Below, piece by piece: positions 1 to 10,869 of a DNA stretch of 64,000 nt; position 1 is the stretch's first letter; every line of letters begins with the position of its first letter. The stretch lies in NCBI RefSeq assembly GCF_964340395.1, contig NC_135568.1:16543776-16607775 (forward strand). Direction: 5' to 3'. The notes beneath the pieces are model-generated. The model was not told the origin of the DNA. It saw only the letters and a list, made by a program, of their open reading frames with translations, and ran no database searches. The DNA is from Glandiceps talaboti (Eukaryota; Hemichordata; Enteropneusta; Spengelidae). A program made the position numbers and the translations under genes.

Positions 1-690
1 AAGCTAAGCTACCTCTATTCATTTTAGGTAGACATGGTGACAAGGTATTTTTGAAATCCATACAGTTCTGACCCAAATATTCCGAAGAGACTGAGCTCCT
101 CATCGGTGGGTCTACAGTTCCGTCAAAGAAATTAAATTTCCCGCGGTTCGAAGTAAAGCGGGAAATTATTGTTTTGGCGTTACGTAACTACTGGCCAATA
201 GGAGGCAAGCTTTGCACAGGTGTTCTGTGCAACCTAGTGAAAGTATACGAGTATTCGTCAGTCTAGCATTGCCACCAGTACGTTGTGCCTCAATTTTACG
301 CAATTATTTATTATTTCGTTTTGCATGTCGAAGTTCTAGATCAGCTTTTATTTTCGTTCCACAAATATCACCTTTCTGTAAAAAAGATGCCCAACTTTTT
401 TCAGCACATTTAGCATTGCTTTTGGGTACAGGTTTCCAGAATTGTTTTCCCTAAGAATTACGGGTTTTTATATGTGCTCTCTGGACGTTTTCAGTCTTGT
501 AGATTCCCTAAGCCTTTTCGGCAACCTGCTCTTTTGGCAAATTGTCCTTCATTTATGTACATTCTTTTGCGCGGGCAAACATCTTGGTTTCCTGGCTTTT
601 CAATCAATCTTGTACTGTTCAATGAACGCTTTCCCCTACACTATGACTTGCGTTTTGTGTGTGAAGTCTGGATAAGACATAAAGTTCTGG
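1..690. other. No recognisable gene; small hairpin
   Basis: I see no coding segment that resembles a known family. The open frames here are short, overlap one another and look like chance frames. A 10-bp perfect inverted repeat (135-144 AATTTCCCGC, 158-167 GCGGGAAATT) makes a small hairpin with a 13-nt loop. The segment ends where a TIR element begins at 691. Confidence 0.5.
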
Positions 691-1339
691 GGTGCGTTCA
701 GTAGCCAAAACGTTTTGTCATTGTTTGGCCATGGCGCCCTGGCCCTGTTTCGAACCGTATAATGCATGCTGCGCGTGAAAAACTAAAGATGGCGGCACAT
801 TCAAACAGAAGATTATCGCATTTTGTGTACATTCAGCAGTCACCACTGAAAAGACGACGCGCACAGTTAAATCACACCTTTGCAGTACTGTCAGGATGAT
901 AGAATGCCTAAAAAGGCCTGTTATGTATGCATACACTATTCTTACACGAACGAAGTGATCTTTGACCTGTGACCTGACCCCAAGTTTATCTTGCATCGCT
1001 CAATGTAAGTCAAATCGACCGTACCATTATGCTGACGGGTATTCGTATTTCTAAATACCGTTGCCAATTGTAAATGACCAATTCCATGAACATTTTTGCT
1101 GTGCTGAATCAAAACTAATGTGCACTAAGTAATCCTACACAAAAACTCAAGTTCGCCGATGGAGTGAGAATTCGTGGCCGCCATCTTGGTTTTTGGCGAG
1201 TCACCTCACTCTTACGCCTTCCTTCGTCCCAGGTCGCCCCCTCCCCCCCAAAAAACAACAACAAAAAACTATGACAATTAGTCGTTCGGGAACAAAACGT
1301 TTTGAAACGTCAGCGGGCGTTTTGTCTACCGAACGCACC
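691..1339. mobile_element. 649-bp non-autonomous DNA element with about 22-bp TIRs
   Basis: The left end reads GGTGCGTTCAGTAGCCAAAA and the reverse complement of the right end reads GGTGCGTTCGGTAGACAAAA, so the termini are imperfect inverted repeats. A further ACGTTTTG stretch lies just inside each end. The interior has no transposase frame. I found no convincing target-site duplication, so the superfamily is open; a hAT-like origin is only a possibility. It lies directly beside the Penelope-like fragment that starts near 1443. Confidence 0.6.
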
Positions 1340-1442
1340 ACTATTACACTTTAAACAGTAGTAGCTATTGTCATGCAAAATAGTGTTTTTGTCCTGGAAT
1401 TGTATGAATATTACACTAAGCCAGCTGTGGAGTACTGGTGAC

Positions 1443-2340
1443 TACTGGTTGCTATGTTACTGTTTTCTATTGATGCCATTGGTGAGTGTATCTAGGTTTT
1501 TTATCCACATTGAATCACGTAGTTGACGGTAGGGGGTATCTAGTGTGTAGAGTTTTTCAATTGCTATGATTCTGAAGTGTTTGATTGAGTGAGATGGTCC
1601 GTTGAAGTGAGTTGCTACTTGTTCATATTTAATGTTTTTCCTGATTTGTGATAGGTGATTCTGCATTCTTGAGTATAGTGTATCTCCGGTTTCTCCTACA
1701 TATACAGTGTACTATTTTTTCGCAATGTGAGCAATGTATTGCTTACACTAGGTTTGCTGATTTGCAGTTGATATGGTGTATTTTATTCATAATGTTGTGC
1801 ATTTGGCCCTTGAAATGTGTCTGTTTTCTCCATGTAGATGGGCAGATGGCGCATCGTTTGCTCTCACATGGTCCTGATCCTGTTGCAAATTGGTTCGTTA
1901 ATGTATATTCTGTGATGTTTGCTATGTACGAAATATGAGCCGATATCTCTTCCTTTTCTCCAGGCTACCATGCATGGGTGGATTTCTGAATAACGCTTTT
2001 GCATCTTTACAATGCATGTAGAGTGCGCATGTTCTTTATGAGTATCTTTGGTATATCCGGGAGTGTTATGAGCTGCTATATGTGATTGGGAAGATGACAC
2101 GGTCCTTGTTTCTGTTTGATCTGCTGTCGTCTGTGGGATGTATTAAATTTCGTCGGTCAAGTTTGTCCACTTTCATTATCTGTGCGTTGATGCGAGTTTT
2201 TTTGTATCCTCGCTCTTTGAGTCTTCTTGTCATGTTTTCTTTCTGTCTTTTGTACGTTCTACTGTGGTTTTGAGCATATGGTTTTCGGGATTACAGCTAA
2301 AGTGTAATGTAATGCTTTCTGACATTGATTTTATGGTCAG
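1443..2340 (-). pseudogene. Penelope-like retroelement fragment: RT end, linker and GIY-YIG domain
   Basis: Read on the minus strand, this is the 3' part of a Penelope-like element, whose protein joins a reverse transcriptase to a GIY-YIG endonuclease. From 5' to 3' one sees a basic RGYKKTRINAQIMK stretch (near 2190-2150), then VIFPITYSSS, then VAWRKGRDIGSYFVHSK, which matches the usual RT-to-linker region. A cysteine-rich CAICPST and a CSHCEKIVH stretch follow, then GETGDTLYSRMQNHLSQIR and a tail with VATHFNGPSHSIKHF and WIKNLDT. These are the expected order and motifs of the GIY-YIG domain. Several frame changes and a stop interrupt it, and the RT catalytic core is missing, so it is a dead fragment. 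The family assignment rests on motif recognition. Confidence 0.75.
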
Positions 2341-4189
2341 ATTTGGCATGGAGATATTGAAATTTGTCTGTTGCTTTGGTGTATACGTACGTGGCTAAGT
2401 GTCTATTGTGTGTATTTTGACTGTTCTATTAGTGGCATATTTCAACTTTGATACGTGGATGTATTCACTAGCTTGTGGCACTGTAATAGGGCTTCTTCAT
2501 TTACAATTCAGTCTTATTTCATAATAATTGTTGACGCTACAAGGTAGCCAAGGCTTTCTCTAAATACGTTTGCGTTTATCTTGACCTTGAACTTGACCAA
2601 TGACTGCTATCTAATGGCCGTATCCTAGACATGTATTTGAACACTTGTGAATAATTGAATCATTTCGTAAACCATATAAAGACTGTATACTGTTATTTGT
2701 ATTATTTCTTTAAATGTTGTAGTTCTAAATCATAGTAATATTTCTGACAGTTACCTATTTGAATTGCAACATTTTAAGTACAAAACGCATCTGTAAATGT
2801 CATAAGACCACTTAAACAACATCAACGCCATTTCCTTATGTACTAAATGAAAGATATGGTGTTTGTTTTGTTCAAAATATCTTGTTTGTGACATTTTCAT
2901 AAGGTAAAATGAACTTGACTGTACATTGTTACGGTATTGGAGTTTGCGGCTATACAAAATTCTTTTGATTAATTGATTGATTAATTAAATCACCAAAGTG
3001 ATGTGTTCTATGACTTGGGAGTTACAGTAAATGCGTTTATATGAATTGTATTTCACCTTTGTAGCCTCGCCAGTTAAAATACAAATTTATTGGAATTTAT
3101 TATGGTTGTCGTGGTAGTGGAATCCTAATAATGAAATGTACTTTAAAATGTTTTCATATACAAATAACAGTGATGGCTCGCGTGTTTGCCTTGTCACATC
3201 GCTTGTCAAACGAGGTCACCTTCCACTTGGGTCAAATCACCCGCTTAATGATAAATTTTAGTAATTCATTGTTTTGGGTAATTGGGCTATATCTTGAGAA
3301 TGCATGCATATATCCCATATTAATTGGTACATGCATTGATGACAACAACGTCCATATGTCACATAAAGTTTGATGATATAGTTTGTAGGTTTGATGTTTC
3401 ATTTGCATAATTAATTATTTTCAGTAACTCTGACTTGCGTCTTACTAATTTCAGACAGTTTAATTTTTTTTTGAAATATATGAACATGAGGAATGGTCAG
3501 GCGTCAGAGACTATAATATGGATATTTAAAAAAAAAAAGTGGAATCGCGCAGGTCAGATTTTACCTAACAGAGTCTGATTCTCAAACCCATACCTACTCC
3601 ACCCATGTATATCTTAATGAGTAGAAATGAATACTCCAACACACTCCAACACTAACATATAAACCATAATAGGGAAAATGCAATGTATATAAAATATGAA
3701 TTGCCGTATAGCCATTTAATCTTTTTCCCCCATGGTATATTCATGAAATGTTTATCGACACCTAATTAGTTCTAGCCATTACCACCAAATTTCGTTTGAA
3801 TTGAACCAAGTGTGACACAGGCAGACAGACAGACAGAAAGACAGGCAGACAGAAAGACAGACACACACAGCCAATTTCATCCCCAATATATAACCTTCCT
3901 TACGGCAGGTGAAAATGAGTTTCGCTCTGATACGGTATCGATCAGTGAATTAAACTGGTAAAACATATCTCTGTGGAAAAGGGACATTGTGGTTTCCTCA
4001 ATAAACTGTCTCTTCTGAAGAGCAATGAGAAGTGTAAGATGAAATAGTCCAACATGAAAAGTGACTTACCTTTTGTCCTTTCATAAAATAGAGATATCAA
4101 CTTCGTAAACGAACCTTTAAATGCCTATTTTGTGAATGGCTGGTTGTATGTAATATGTTTTATTGCGCATGTGCGACGATTCACATGTT
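2341..4189. other. No gene seen; AT-rich intergenic sequence
   Basis: I find no protein family, RNA gene or long repeat in most of this stretch. The exception is the CAGA-containing dispersed repeat near 3768-3920, listed separately. Short open frames on both strands show no recognisable domain. Confidence 0.5.
3768..3920 (+). repeat. Dispersed repeat with (CAGA)n and TTACGG end
   Basis: This stretch has the order TCTAGCCATTAC, then a gap, then GTGACACAG, then (CAGA)n, then CCTTCCTTACGG. The same order occurs at about 53610-53760, so both are ends of one interspersed family. No coding potential is seen. The (CAGA)n tract is impure. Confidence 0.55.
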
Positions 4190-4192
4190 TTA

Positions 4193-6215
4193 GGGACCAG
4201 TCAGTTTCTCCAGCCGGGGGGGGGGGGGGTGGATTCTTAAATCGGGCCGACAAAAAGTCACTGACCCCCCCCCCCCCTATCTGTAAAACCCAAAACAGGC
4301 TGACCCCCCTATCACTTAATTCTCAAACACGATGACCCCCCCCCCCATATATGATATTCGCATGAATGACAGGTATTTTTTGATCGTGACTCAGTGTGGA
4401 CTGCTTGACTGTCTTGCATCTACTTTATAAGATCCCGGGTTAGCACTATCATAATTATAATTATTGACTACACAGGGTAAATATATTTGAAAAGGAGTTT
4501 AATAGCATCTTGAAAGTGAAAGGTAGGGGGAAAGCTTGAGAAGGGAATATGTACAGCTGTCATGGGGGGTCATAGGGGGTCTCCCCCTAGAAGCCCAGGA
4601 GGTTTTTAACTCTGAAAAGTCAATTTTGAGACTATTCAGACATTTTTAGAAAATCATTTCCAAGCTTTACAAGACAGCACCAACATGTAAAAAGTAACTA
4701 CATAAGGTTAAAATATTTTTGAAATATAGTTTGATAGGATCTTGACAGTAAGATGTAGGGGGGAAAGATCTTGAGACTGGGATGTGTACACCTCATGGGG
4801 GGGGGGGGGAGTCCTAGGGGTCTCCCCTAAAAACCCTGGAGGTTTTTTCCCTAAAAAAAGTCAATTTTGAGACTATTCAGACGCTTTCAGACAATAATTT
4901 CCAAGCCTTACAAGACAACCCCAACATGTAAAAAACAACTACATAGGGTTGAAATACTTTTGAAATATACTTTGATAGCATCTTGACAGTAAGAGGGGAA
5001 GAGCTTGAGACTGGGATATGTCCACCTCATTCGGGGTCTGAGGGGGTCTCCCTCTAGAAGCCCTGGAGGATTTTTACTCTTATAGCCAATATTTACGCTA
5101 TTTAGACCCTTTCAAGCAATAACTTAATCCATGCTTTACAAGACAGCAAGTATCAGAAACTATTCTTTATAACTTACACTAAGGGTTGAAATATGTTCTT
5201 AAAAAGTTAAATGGCATCATTATATACATGTAGTAAAGGTCAGCACATCTAATGGTAGTATCATTGGTAGGGGAGATTTGGAGATTAAGGCAATTTTAGA
5301 CTATCTTGGCAAACATTTCACATCTTGAAAAGACAATATCATCTCAAATTAGAATAGGGTGAAAATATTTAAGAAAAGTTTAATACCATTATGACAGTAA
5401 AAAGGTTGTTGGTGCATCTGATTCTTGGTTGAATGCATGAGTGACCTCTGGGGGTGAGGAAGTCCTTGGGGTTTTCCCCCTGGCAGATATGGAGCTTTTT
5501 GCTTGAGATACTAAGGCAATGTTTAGGTTATTCACAACCTTTGAGGTAATATTTCCACGCTTCGACGTAAATGTACGTTTTAAATGAGTTTCCTATATCA
5601 CATAAAATAGATATGTAACATTAGTATAGGGGCATCAATATATGTATAATAAAGTCACCGGTATGTTAGAGAACTTCAGGTGGTCATACCTAGTGTATAA
5701 TAGAAACTGGAATCTGATAGATGTGGTGATTTGTAGTGTCAATAACATGACGAGTAGAACAATTTAGATTAACTTCATTTATAAACTATCTATGAAAATT
5801 GCCATTACGAAACCTTCAAGTTCACTTTTGCCCCAAACTGCAATATAAGTGAAGCATTGATTGTGAAACAGCCAAGCATTTACATGACATGTTCTGTAAC
5901 TAGTGTGGTAGCTAGGTAATACATGTATATGTATATGTATAGTTATGTTTGAACTAATAAGTAATATTAAAGAAATCATGTAAGAAACAGGGACAAGAAC
6001 AAATATTGACATGTACCACATTTCAGACAAGGCTATATGCCATTGTAGAAAGGATTTTTTTCTTCCATCATAATTTAAAACACAATGACCCCCCGCCTAT
6101 CCACAATTTTCAAAACAGCATGACCCCCCCCCCTACTGCCAATTTCAAAAACAGGGTGACCCCCCCCCTACCAATCCACCGCCCCCCCCCCAGGCATAAG
6201 AAACTGACTGGTCCC
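4193..6215. mobile_element. PIF/Harbinger-like non-autonomous transposon, 2.0 kb
   Basis: The left end begins GGGACCAGTCAGTTTCT and the right end finishes AGAAACTGACTGGTCCC. Beyond these exact arms the similarity continues through a G/C homopolymer into TGG/CCA, so the imperfect TIR is about 40 bp. TTA flanks both ends (4190-4192 and 6216-6218). A 3-bp TWA duplication is the known signature of PIF/Harbinger elements. Both ends hold several ACCCCCCC-type runs 20-50 bp apart, and the interior carries a tandem repeat of about 240 bp. I see no transposase or Myb-like frame, so it would need proteins from elsewhere. The superfamily call is an inference from the TSD and TIR. Confidence 0.65.
4469..5600 (+). 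repeat. Degenerate tandem repeat, period about 240 bp, about 5 copies
   Basis: The motif ACATAGGGTTGAAATA, with variants, recurs near 4469, 4699, 4940, 5175, 5350 and 5600. It is followed each time by TTGATAGCATCTTGACAGTA-like sequence, a G-rich GGGGTCTCCCC stretch, and TTTCCAAGCTTTACAAGACA. Spacings are about 230, 241, 235, 175 and 250 bp. The first three copies are closest to one another and the last two are worn. The array lies wholly inside the Harbinger-like element. Confidence 0.75.
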
Positions 6216-6218
6216 TTA

Positions 6219-7312
6219 GTTAACACACTTAATGGCCCCGCCTTGATGTCACTTCAAACAAACATATAACTGATTATGGTAGCATGTACCTTATAAATGT
6301 CTTCAGTGACCTAAAGTATATCATTTAGCCATATTACCTGAATCACATCAAGTCACGTCGAGTGGGTTTAATTAATTCTTGGTAAACAGCATTGATTTAA
6401 AAATAAATGTAATGTTATTGATTTATAGTGGCCACACGGATTAGACATGGGTAGTATTTTGGAATTGTGATTAAAGGAAAATCATCATCTAAAGTGATAT
6501 CGAGTTTTCGTAATTTTTGTTTCAAATTAAAAAGTTATTATTTTGTTTTACAACTTACTGAAACGTGCCTAATCATCTGTTGTTACTGGCAAAACTCTTC
6601 TCTTATAATATAGTCTAGTATGGCGCATGCTAGCACTTTTATGTATATAACCTTTCCACATACATCGTTTCATTCCTATTCTTCACCCCAACTTTAACGG
6701 TTCAAGTTACTGCCCAGGAGATAATTTTAATGCTTTTTTTTACGTTTCAAGACATCTATCAAATAGACCGACCAAACTGAAATCATCATAACTGCAGCAG
6801 TATTGCTGACATATCTCCTCATATAGTGAGCCAGGATGCCAAGGTATTCTGTGTAAAATACCCATGAGCCACCATCATATATCCCTTAATTGCATGCGTA
6901 TATATATGTCAGAAGTCATCATCTTCCAAACTAAATCTGCCAGGGAAGCTTTATTTTGAAAGTCATGGTGTGAAGTTATTCTCAAGGATTGAGGAAGAGT
7001 AGGTGTACAACCCATTTGTGAACAAGTTATCTTTGTGTACCCCTACAGTTGCAAGTCTCTGAAAAAAGCTGAGAGTGTGTGTTGACCACCTCAAATCTAG
7101 TTTAGACCACATCAGTACTAGTGCTGTTCAGAATATCAGCCTTGAACAAATGTTCTTGCGAGAATTACTTCCCCACCATGTCTTCATTTTTTTTCTCACC
7201 AACTTGTGTTAACAATCAAAATTCACATGGGCATCAGCTGTGACACCAGTAAAAATAATGCATAGGGATGGGTCCTGACAGAAAAGGTCTCATGGTGTCT
7301 GAAAAACTATGT
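6219..7312. other. No gene seen
   Basis: This is AT-rich sequence between the Harbinger-like element and the decayed coding fragment at 7313. I recognise no protein motif, RNA gene or clear repeat in it. Confidence 0.45.
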
Positions 7313-8010
7313 TCAGGTATGTCTGACAGGACCTTCTCTTGTCTTGTTGTTCACTTGTGAGATACTAGATAGATTACAGATGTCAAATCCCGCTTTGCTA
7401 AATTCAGCTCTGTGGTAGATAAAATCTACACCAAGCCCACATAATGACTGCACCATACGGTTTACCTGCGCAGTAAGGACATCTGCCTTTATCCAGCAGT
7501 AAGGGCGTTGATTTTTCTGACCGTTTATATGATACACTCTACTTTTCTTGTAATTTCCCATAGCTAAATGACTGTAGGCCATCAAATCCTGACAAACCTT
7601 GCTAAATATTCACATGATGTCAACAGTATATATCGTCTGCCATAACCGAGTTGCATGGTATGGTTTTAGTGATAGATGTTCCAGGGGTTATTGTGGCTAT
7701 TGTCCCCGTTCCATGGAAGGTGTCTTTCCATTAGTTGTCAATGTTGTGTTCAAAATTGTCTGTGACATACTGAATAAAGTTACCTGATATGATATTTTGA
7801 ATTTCTATGCCCTGGGAGACATCTCCACTGCACTCAAACTCGATTAAATCAACATACTGCAGCAAAAGGCGTGTTTGTGAAAGGTATCTATCGAGAATCT
7901 TGATGCAAATGGATGGTGCAGCTGGACACCAAGTTGTAGCTGCAGCAGAGACAATACCACATAGAAACAAGTTACTCAAGAACTATGGCTATGTCTATTG
8001 ATTCCATGAC
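7313..8010 (-). pseudogene. Decayed coding fragment with DNFEHN...TFHGTGTIATITPG motif
   Basis: On the minus strand, frames that abut each other read SICIKILDRYLSQTRLLLQY, GNFIQYVTDNFEHNIDN, a stop, WKDTFHGTGTIATITPG and PCNSVMADDIY, then after more breaks GLSGFDGLQSF and RCPYC. The block FVQYVADNVDHN...TFHGMGIIA is one I recall from large uncharacterised, repeat-associated proteins predicted in corals, fish and other aquatic animals. That recollection has not been checked. At least one in-frame stop and several frame shifts show it is not a working gene. Its role is unknown, and I do not assign it to a transposon class. Confidence 0.5.
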
Positions 8011-8589
8011 CATCTTCACATTCACACGTATGACTATACACATCGGAAAAAAGGAAGTATGTCTAGAATTCATCAATGGAAAACATCTAATAATAATCCA
8101 GGCATGCATCGTTCAGCTGAGTTATTGATTTTATGTCATGTTTGATGAGCTTCAATTGCTGTGCAGTCTGCATTACCTTAAGTTTTTCCTATATCAATAT
8201 GTTCATCTTTTGGATGTGAATGAACATATTGGTGAATAGTCGCTATAGTACTCTAATGGGTGACAACATGTAGTTTTATATTTTTTCTGTATGACAATCT
8301 TATCACAAAGTTAATCTTTGATCTGTTTCTTCAAGTGGTCATCATCACCTGAATAGTCAGGCAAGTACCAGAGCATTGGTTGTCTATAGAGCTTGATGTA
8401 GCCATTTGCATCCATTGCGGACAAAAAGAATGAATCGGTATAAGTAATCACTCAATACAAAACTTCAAGATACAGTCTAACAATATATATATATACATAC
8501 ATTATTACTTTCATTGCCTAATTACATAATTTAAAAGTAAGAATGATAGTTTTCATGCGGGAAACATATATAAAAGATGCAAATAGGAC
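8011..8589. other. No gene seen
   Basis: AT-rich sequence with a short (AT)n patch near 8484-8497. No recognisable protein or RNA. Confidence 0.45.
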
Positions 8590-8945
8590 ATTTTGGCAGC
8601 CATGTTTAATATATGAAAACTAATACACTCATAATAGACTAGTTGTAACAAATACCTACTCGTCAAGTCAAACTACATGGGTTAGCATCTTTAAACACTT
8701 GAGTATGAATGACAGAAGTGGAAAATAGATATAACATTATTGAAAATGGCTATTTTGGTGGCCAATATGTATTTATGCAAATTATTGCATACTCATAATA
8801 GATCAATCATCACGTCAAACTGCATGGGTTAGAGTCTTTGCACACTTGAGTATGGTTGATAAAAGCGGAAAGGAGATGGTGTTATATTATTGAAAAGAGC
8901 TATTTGGAGGCCATTTTAGATTTATGCAAATTAAACACTTCCACC
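8590..8945 (+). repeat. Short degenerate tandem repeat, period about 150-160 bp
   Basis: TATTTTGG(C/T)GGCCA-like sequence recurs near 8590, 8751 and 8901. It is followed by ACTCATAATAGA, then GTCAAACT(A/G)CATGGGTTAG and CACTTGAGTATG. This gives two full copies and one partial copy. Confidence 0.6.
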
Positions 8946-9116
8946 TCTTAGTTTGGTAAACTTTTGATATTTCACTATGATGACCAATTTGAAGCAAATG
9001 CCGAAAATATAAATTCTATAGCAATTATTGATGTGTCATTTCATATTTTGACTGGACTTTTAATCCGTATCGTGAGTTTCTAATCGCTAATTCATAATTT
9101 TTCAATGTGTAATAAA

Positions 9117-9885
9117 TTTTCAAATCTATAATATGAAAGGTGTTAAGTAAGCCCAGAAAGAATGATGCGTTTGTTGTCATGGCAAATCTACAAGATAAAA
9201 AAAGAAGAAAAAAGAAGAAGAAAAAACCCGCTGTGTAATCTGCATTTGTACTTTAAAATGATCTTTTCAATCTCTAGGAAATGATAATGCTGTAACTTCA
9301 TGTTCATAACTAAAATCAAAGTTTAGATTAACATATCTACCAAGGGAAGTCGAGCATATAAGCTCTGGAACAATTAAGTGTTTTTGTTAGCAAGGGACAC
9401 GAACTTTGGTCATATAATCTGACTCTCGTACTTCAATACTAGTGTTTTTATCTTTAATCTGGAAGGATTGCCAGTCTGTTAGCAAGCTAACTCTATGTCA
9501 TAGTCCATACTCATGAAGGCATGGTAAAGTAGTGTATTCTTTGCTTGTGCGTATTTAATTAAAACAAATTACATATGACCTATTCTACGAGCCAGTTAAA
9601 TCTCATATACGATAGGGTAAACTTTTTAATTGTGACCAATGAATTACATGATACGATATCCCCCATGGTCAAGGATGGCAACCCAGATGAATACAATGTC
9701 AGTAAGAGAGATTTTTAAACAAAACTAATATAGTTATATGTTGTTATCAAGAAAGAGTGTTTTTTTTTCGCTGAATCATGATTTTTCTGTATAAATTTAA
9801 TTTTCAAATCTATAATATGAAAAGTGTTAAGAAAGCTTAGAAACAATGGCGTATTTGTTGTCTTGGAAAAACCACAAAAGACAAA
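9117..9885 (+). repeat. Oldest, most diverged satellite unit at the array's left edge
   Basis: TTTTCAAATCTATAATATGA occurs at 9117 and again at 9801, a 684-bp period. The intervening sequence follows the order of the main satellite unit: GTTATGGCAAACGACACAA-like, then AAGGGAAGTTGAGCAT-like, then TTTGGTCATATAATCTGA, then GGATTGCCAGTCTG, then TCATGAAGGCATGG. It is much more diverged than units further right. It lacks the (TGTA)n tract and has a remnant, TTTGCTTGTGCGTATTT, at that place. Confidence 0.65.
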
Positions 9886-10051
<166 letters not shown>

Positions 10052-10753
10052 GAACAACGTGAATTGGAAGTTAATGCTGGTTCTTTTCCGTGCGATCGTA
10101 CTCGATGTGGTACATGTCGTTTCATTATTAATACTAATCATGTTTTTGGCCCTAAGAACAGTGTGCCTGTTACAAGTAGATTTACTTGTATTAGTACTAA
10201 TGTAGTGTATTGCATTACATGTCAAAAATGTGGATTTCTATATATAGGTTCAACTGTACGTCGTCTTAGTGATCGTTTCGTGGAACATCTCCGTTTGACC
10301 AGAAAAAAAGGATCGTAACTCTCCCGTATCTATGCATTCCATTTTATTACAAACGATCATAGTGTATCAGATATGTCCATTTCAGGAACTTGTAAGGTTT
10401 CTGGTGATGAGAAAGCATTGAGGTTAAAGGAAGAAGAAATCATTTTCCGTCTTGGAACGCTGGAACTCCTTGGAATTAATAGATTATTCTCGTCTTTCCC
10501 AATCTAATTACTGGGCATTTTTTAAAATTTCAGGCGTATTCTATTGGGTTCTATTTGGTGCGTGCGAATTTTAGTAACTTATCCCACGTATAACCGTTTA
10601 TATATCACGCGCGGTTTTGTTCCATTATATTTTAGAAATGTTCGGGTTTTGACCTGGCATTTCTGTGTCTTTGAAAAAAGAATATTTATTCGGAACGTCG
10701 GATTTAACAGCTATATATACGGACTGGTTTATTAGTTCCTTATGCATTTCTTT
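10052..10753 (+). pseudogene. Penelope-like element 3' end with GIY-YIG endonuclease domain
   Basis: The plus-strand frame from about 10053 to 10318 reads a GIY-YIG nuclease domain as found at the C-terminus of Penelope-like reverse transcriptases. It shows RCGTCRFI (zinc-binding cysteines), then FTCISTNVVYCITCQKCGF, then LYIGSTVRRLSDRFVEHLR, which holds the GIY-equivalent VVY, the YIG and the conserved Arg and Glu-His. After a frame shift near 10318 the same protein continues as HFITNDHSVSD, KALRLKEEEIIFRLGTLELL and GINRLFSSF, ending near 10506. A non-coding tail follows, with CGGAACGTCGG near 10690, like the degenerate hammerhead ends of these elements. All of the RT is missing, so it is 5'-truncated and dead. 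Both sides are (CATA)n. Confidence 0.8.
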
Positions 10754-10834
10754 CTACATACATACATACATACATACATACATACATACATACATACATA
10801 AATACATACATACATGCATACATACATACATACA
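10754..10834 (+). repeat. (ACAT)n microsatellite on the right flank of the Penelope-like fragment
   Basis: About 80 bp of (ACAT)n with two interruptions. Together with the (CATA)n at 10034-10050 it brackets the Penelope-like fragment with the same tetranucleotide on the same strand. Confidence 0.9.
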
Positions 10835-10869
10835 AAAAACGCTTTGTCATCTTATTTTGTGTTTATTTA

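Noticed and set aside
212-996. Protein genes at the left end of the window
   Set aside because: The overlapping frames are short, without recognisable motifs or splice signals, and part of the region is a TIR element.
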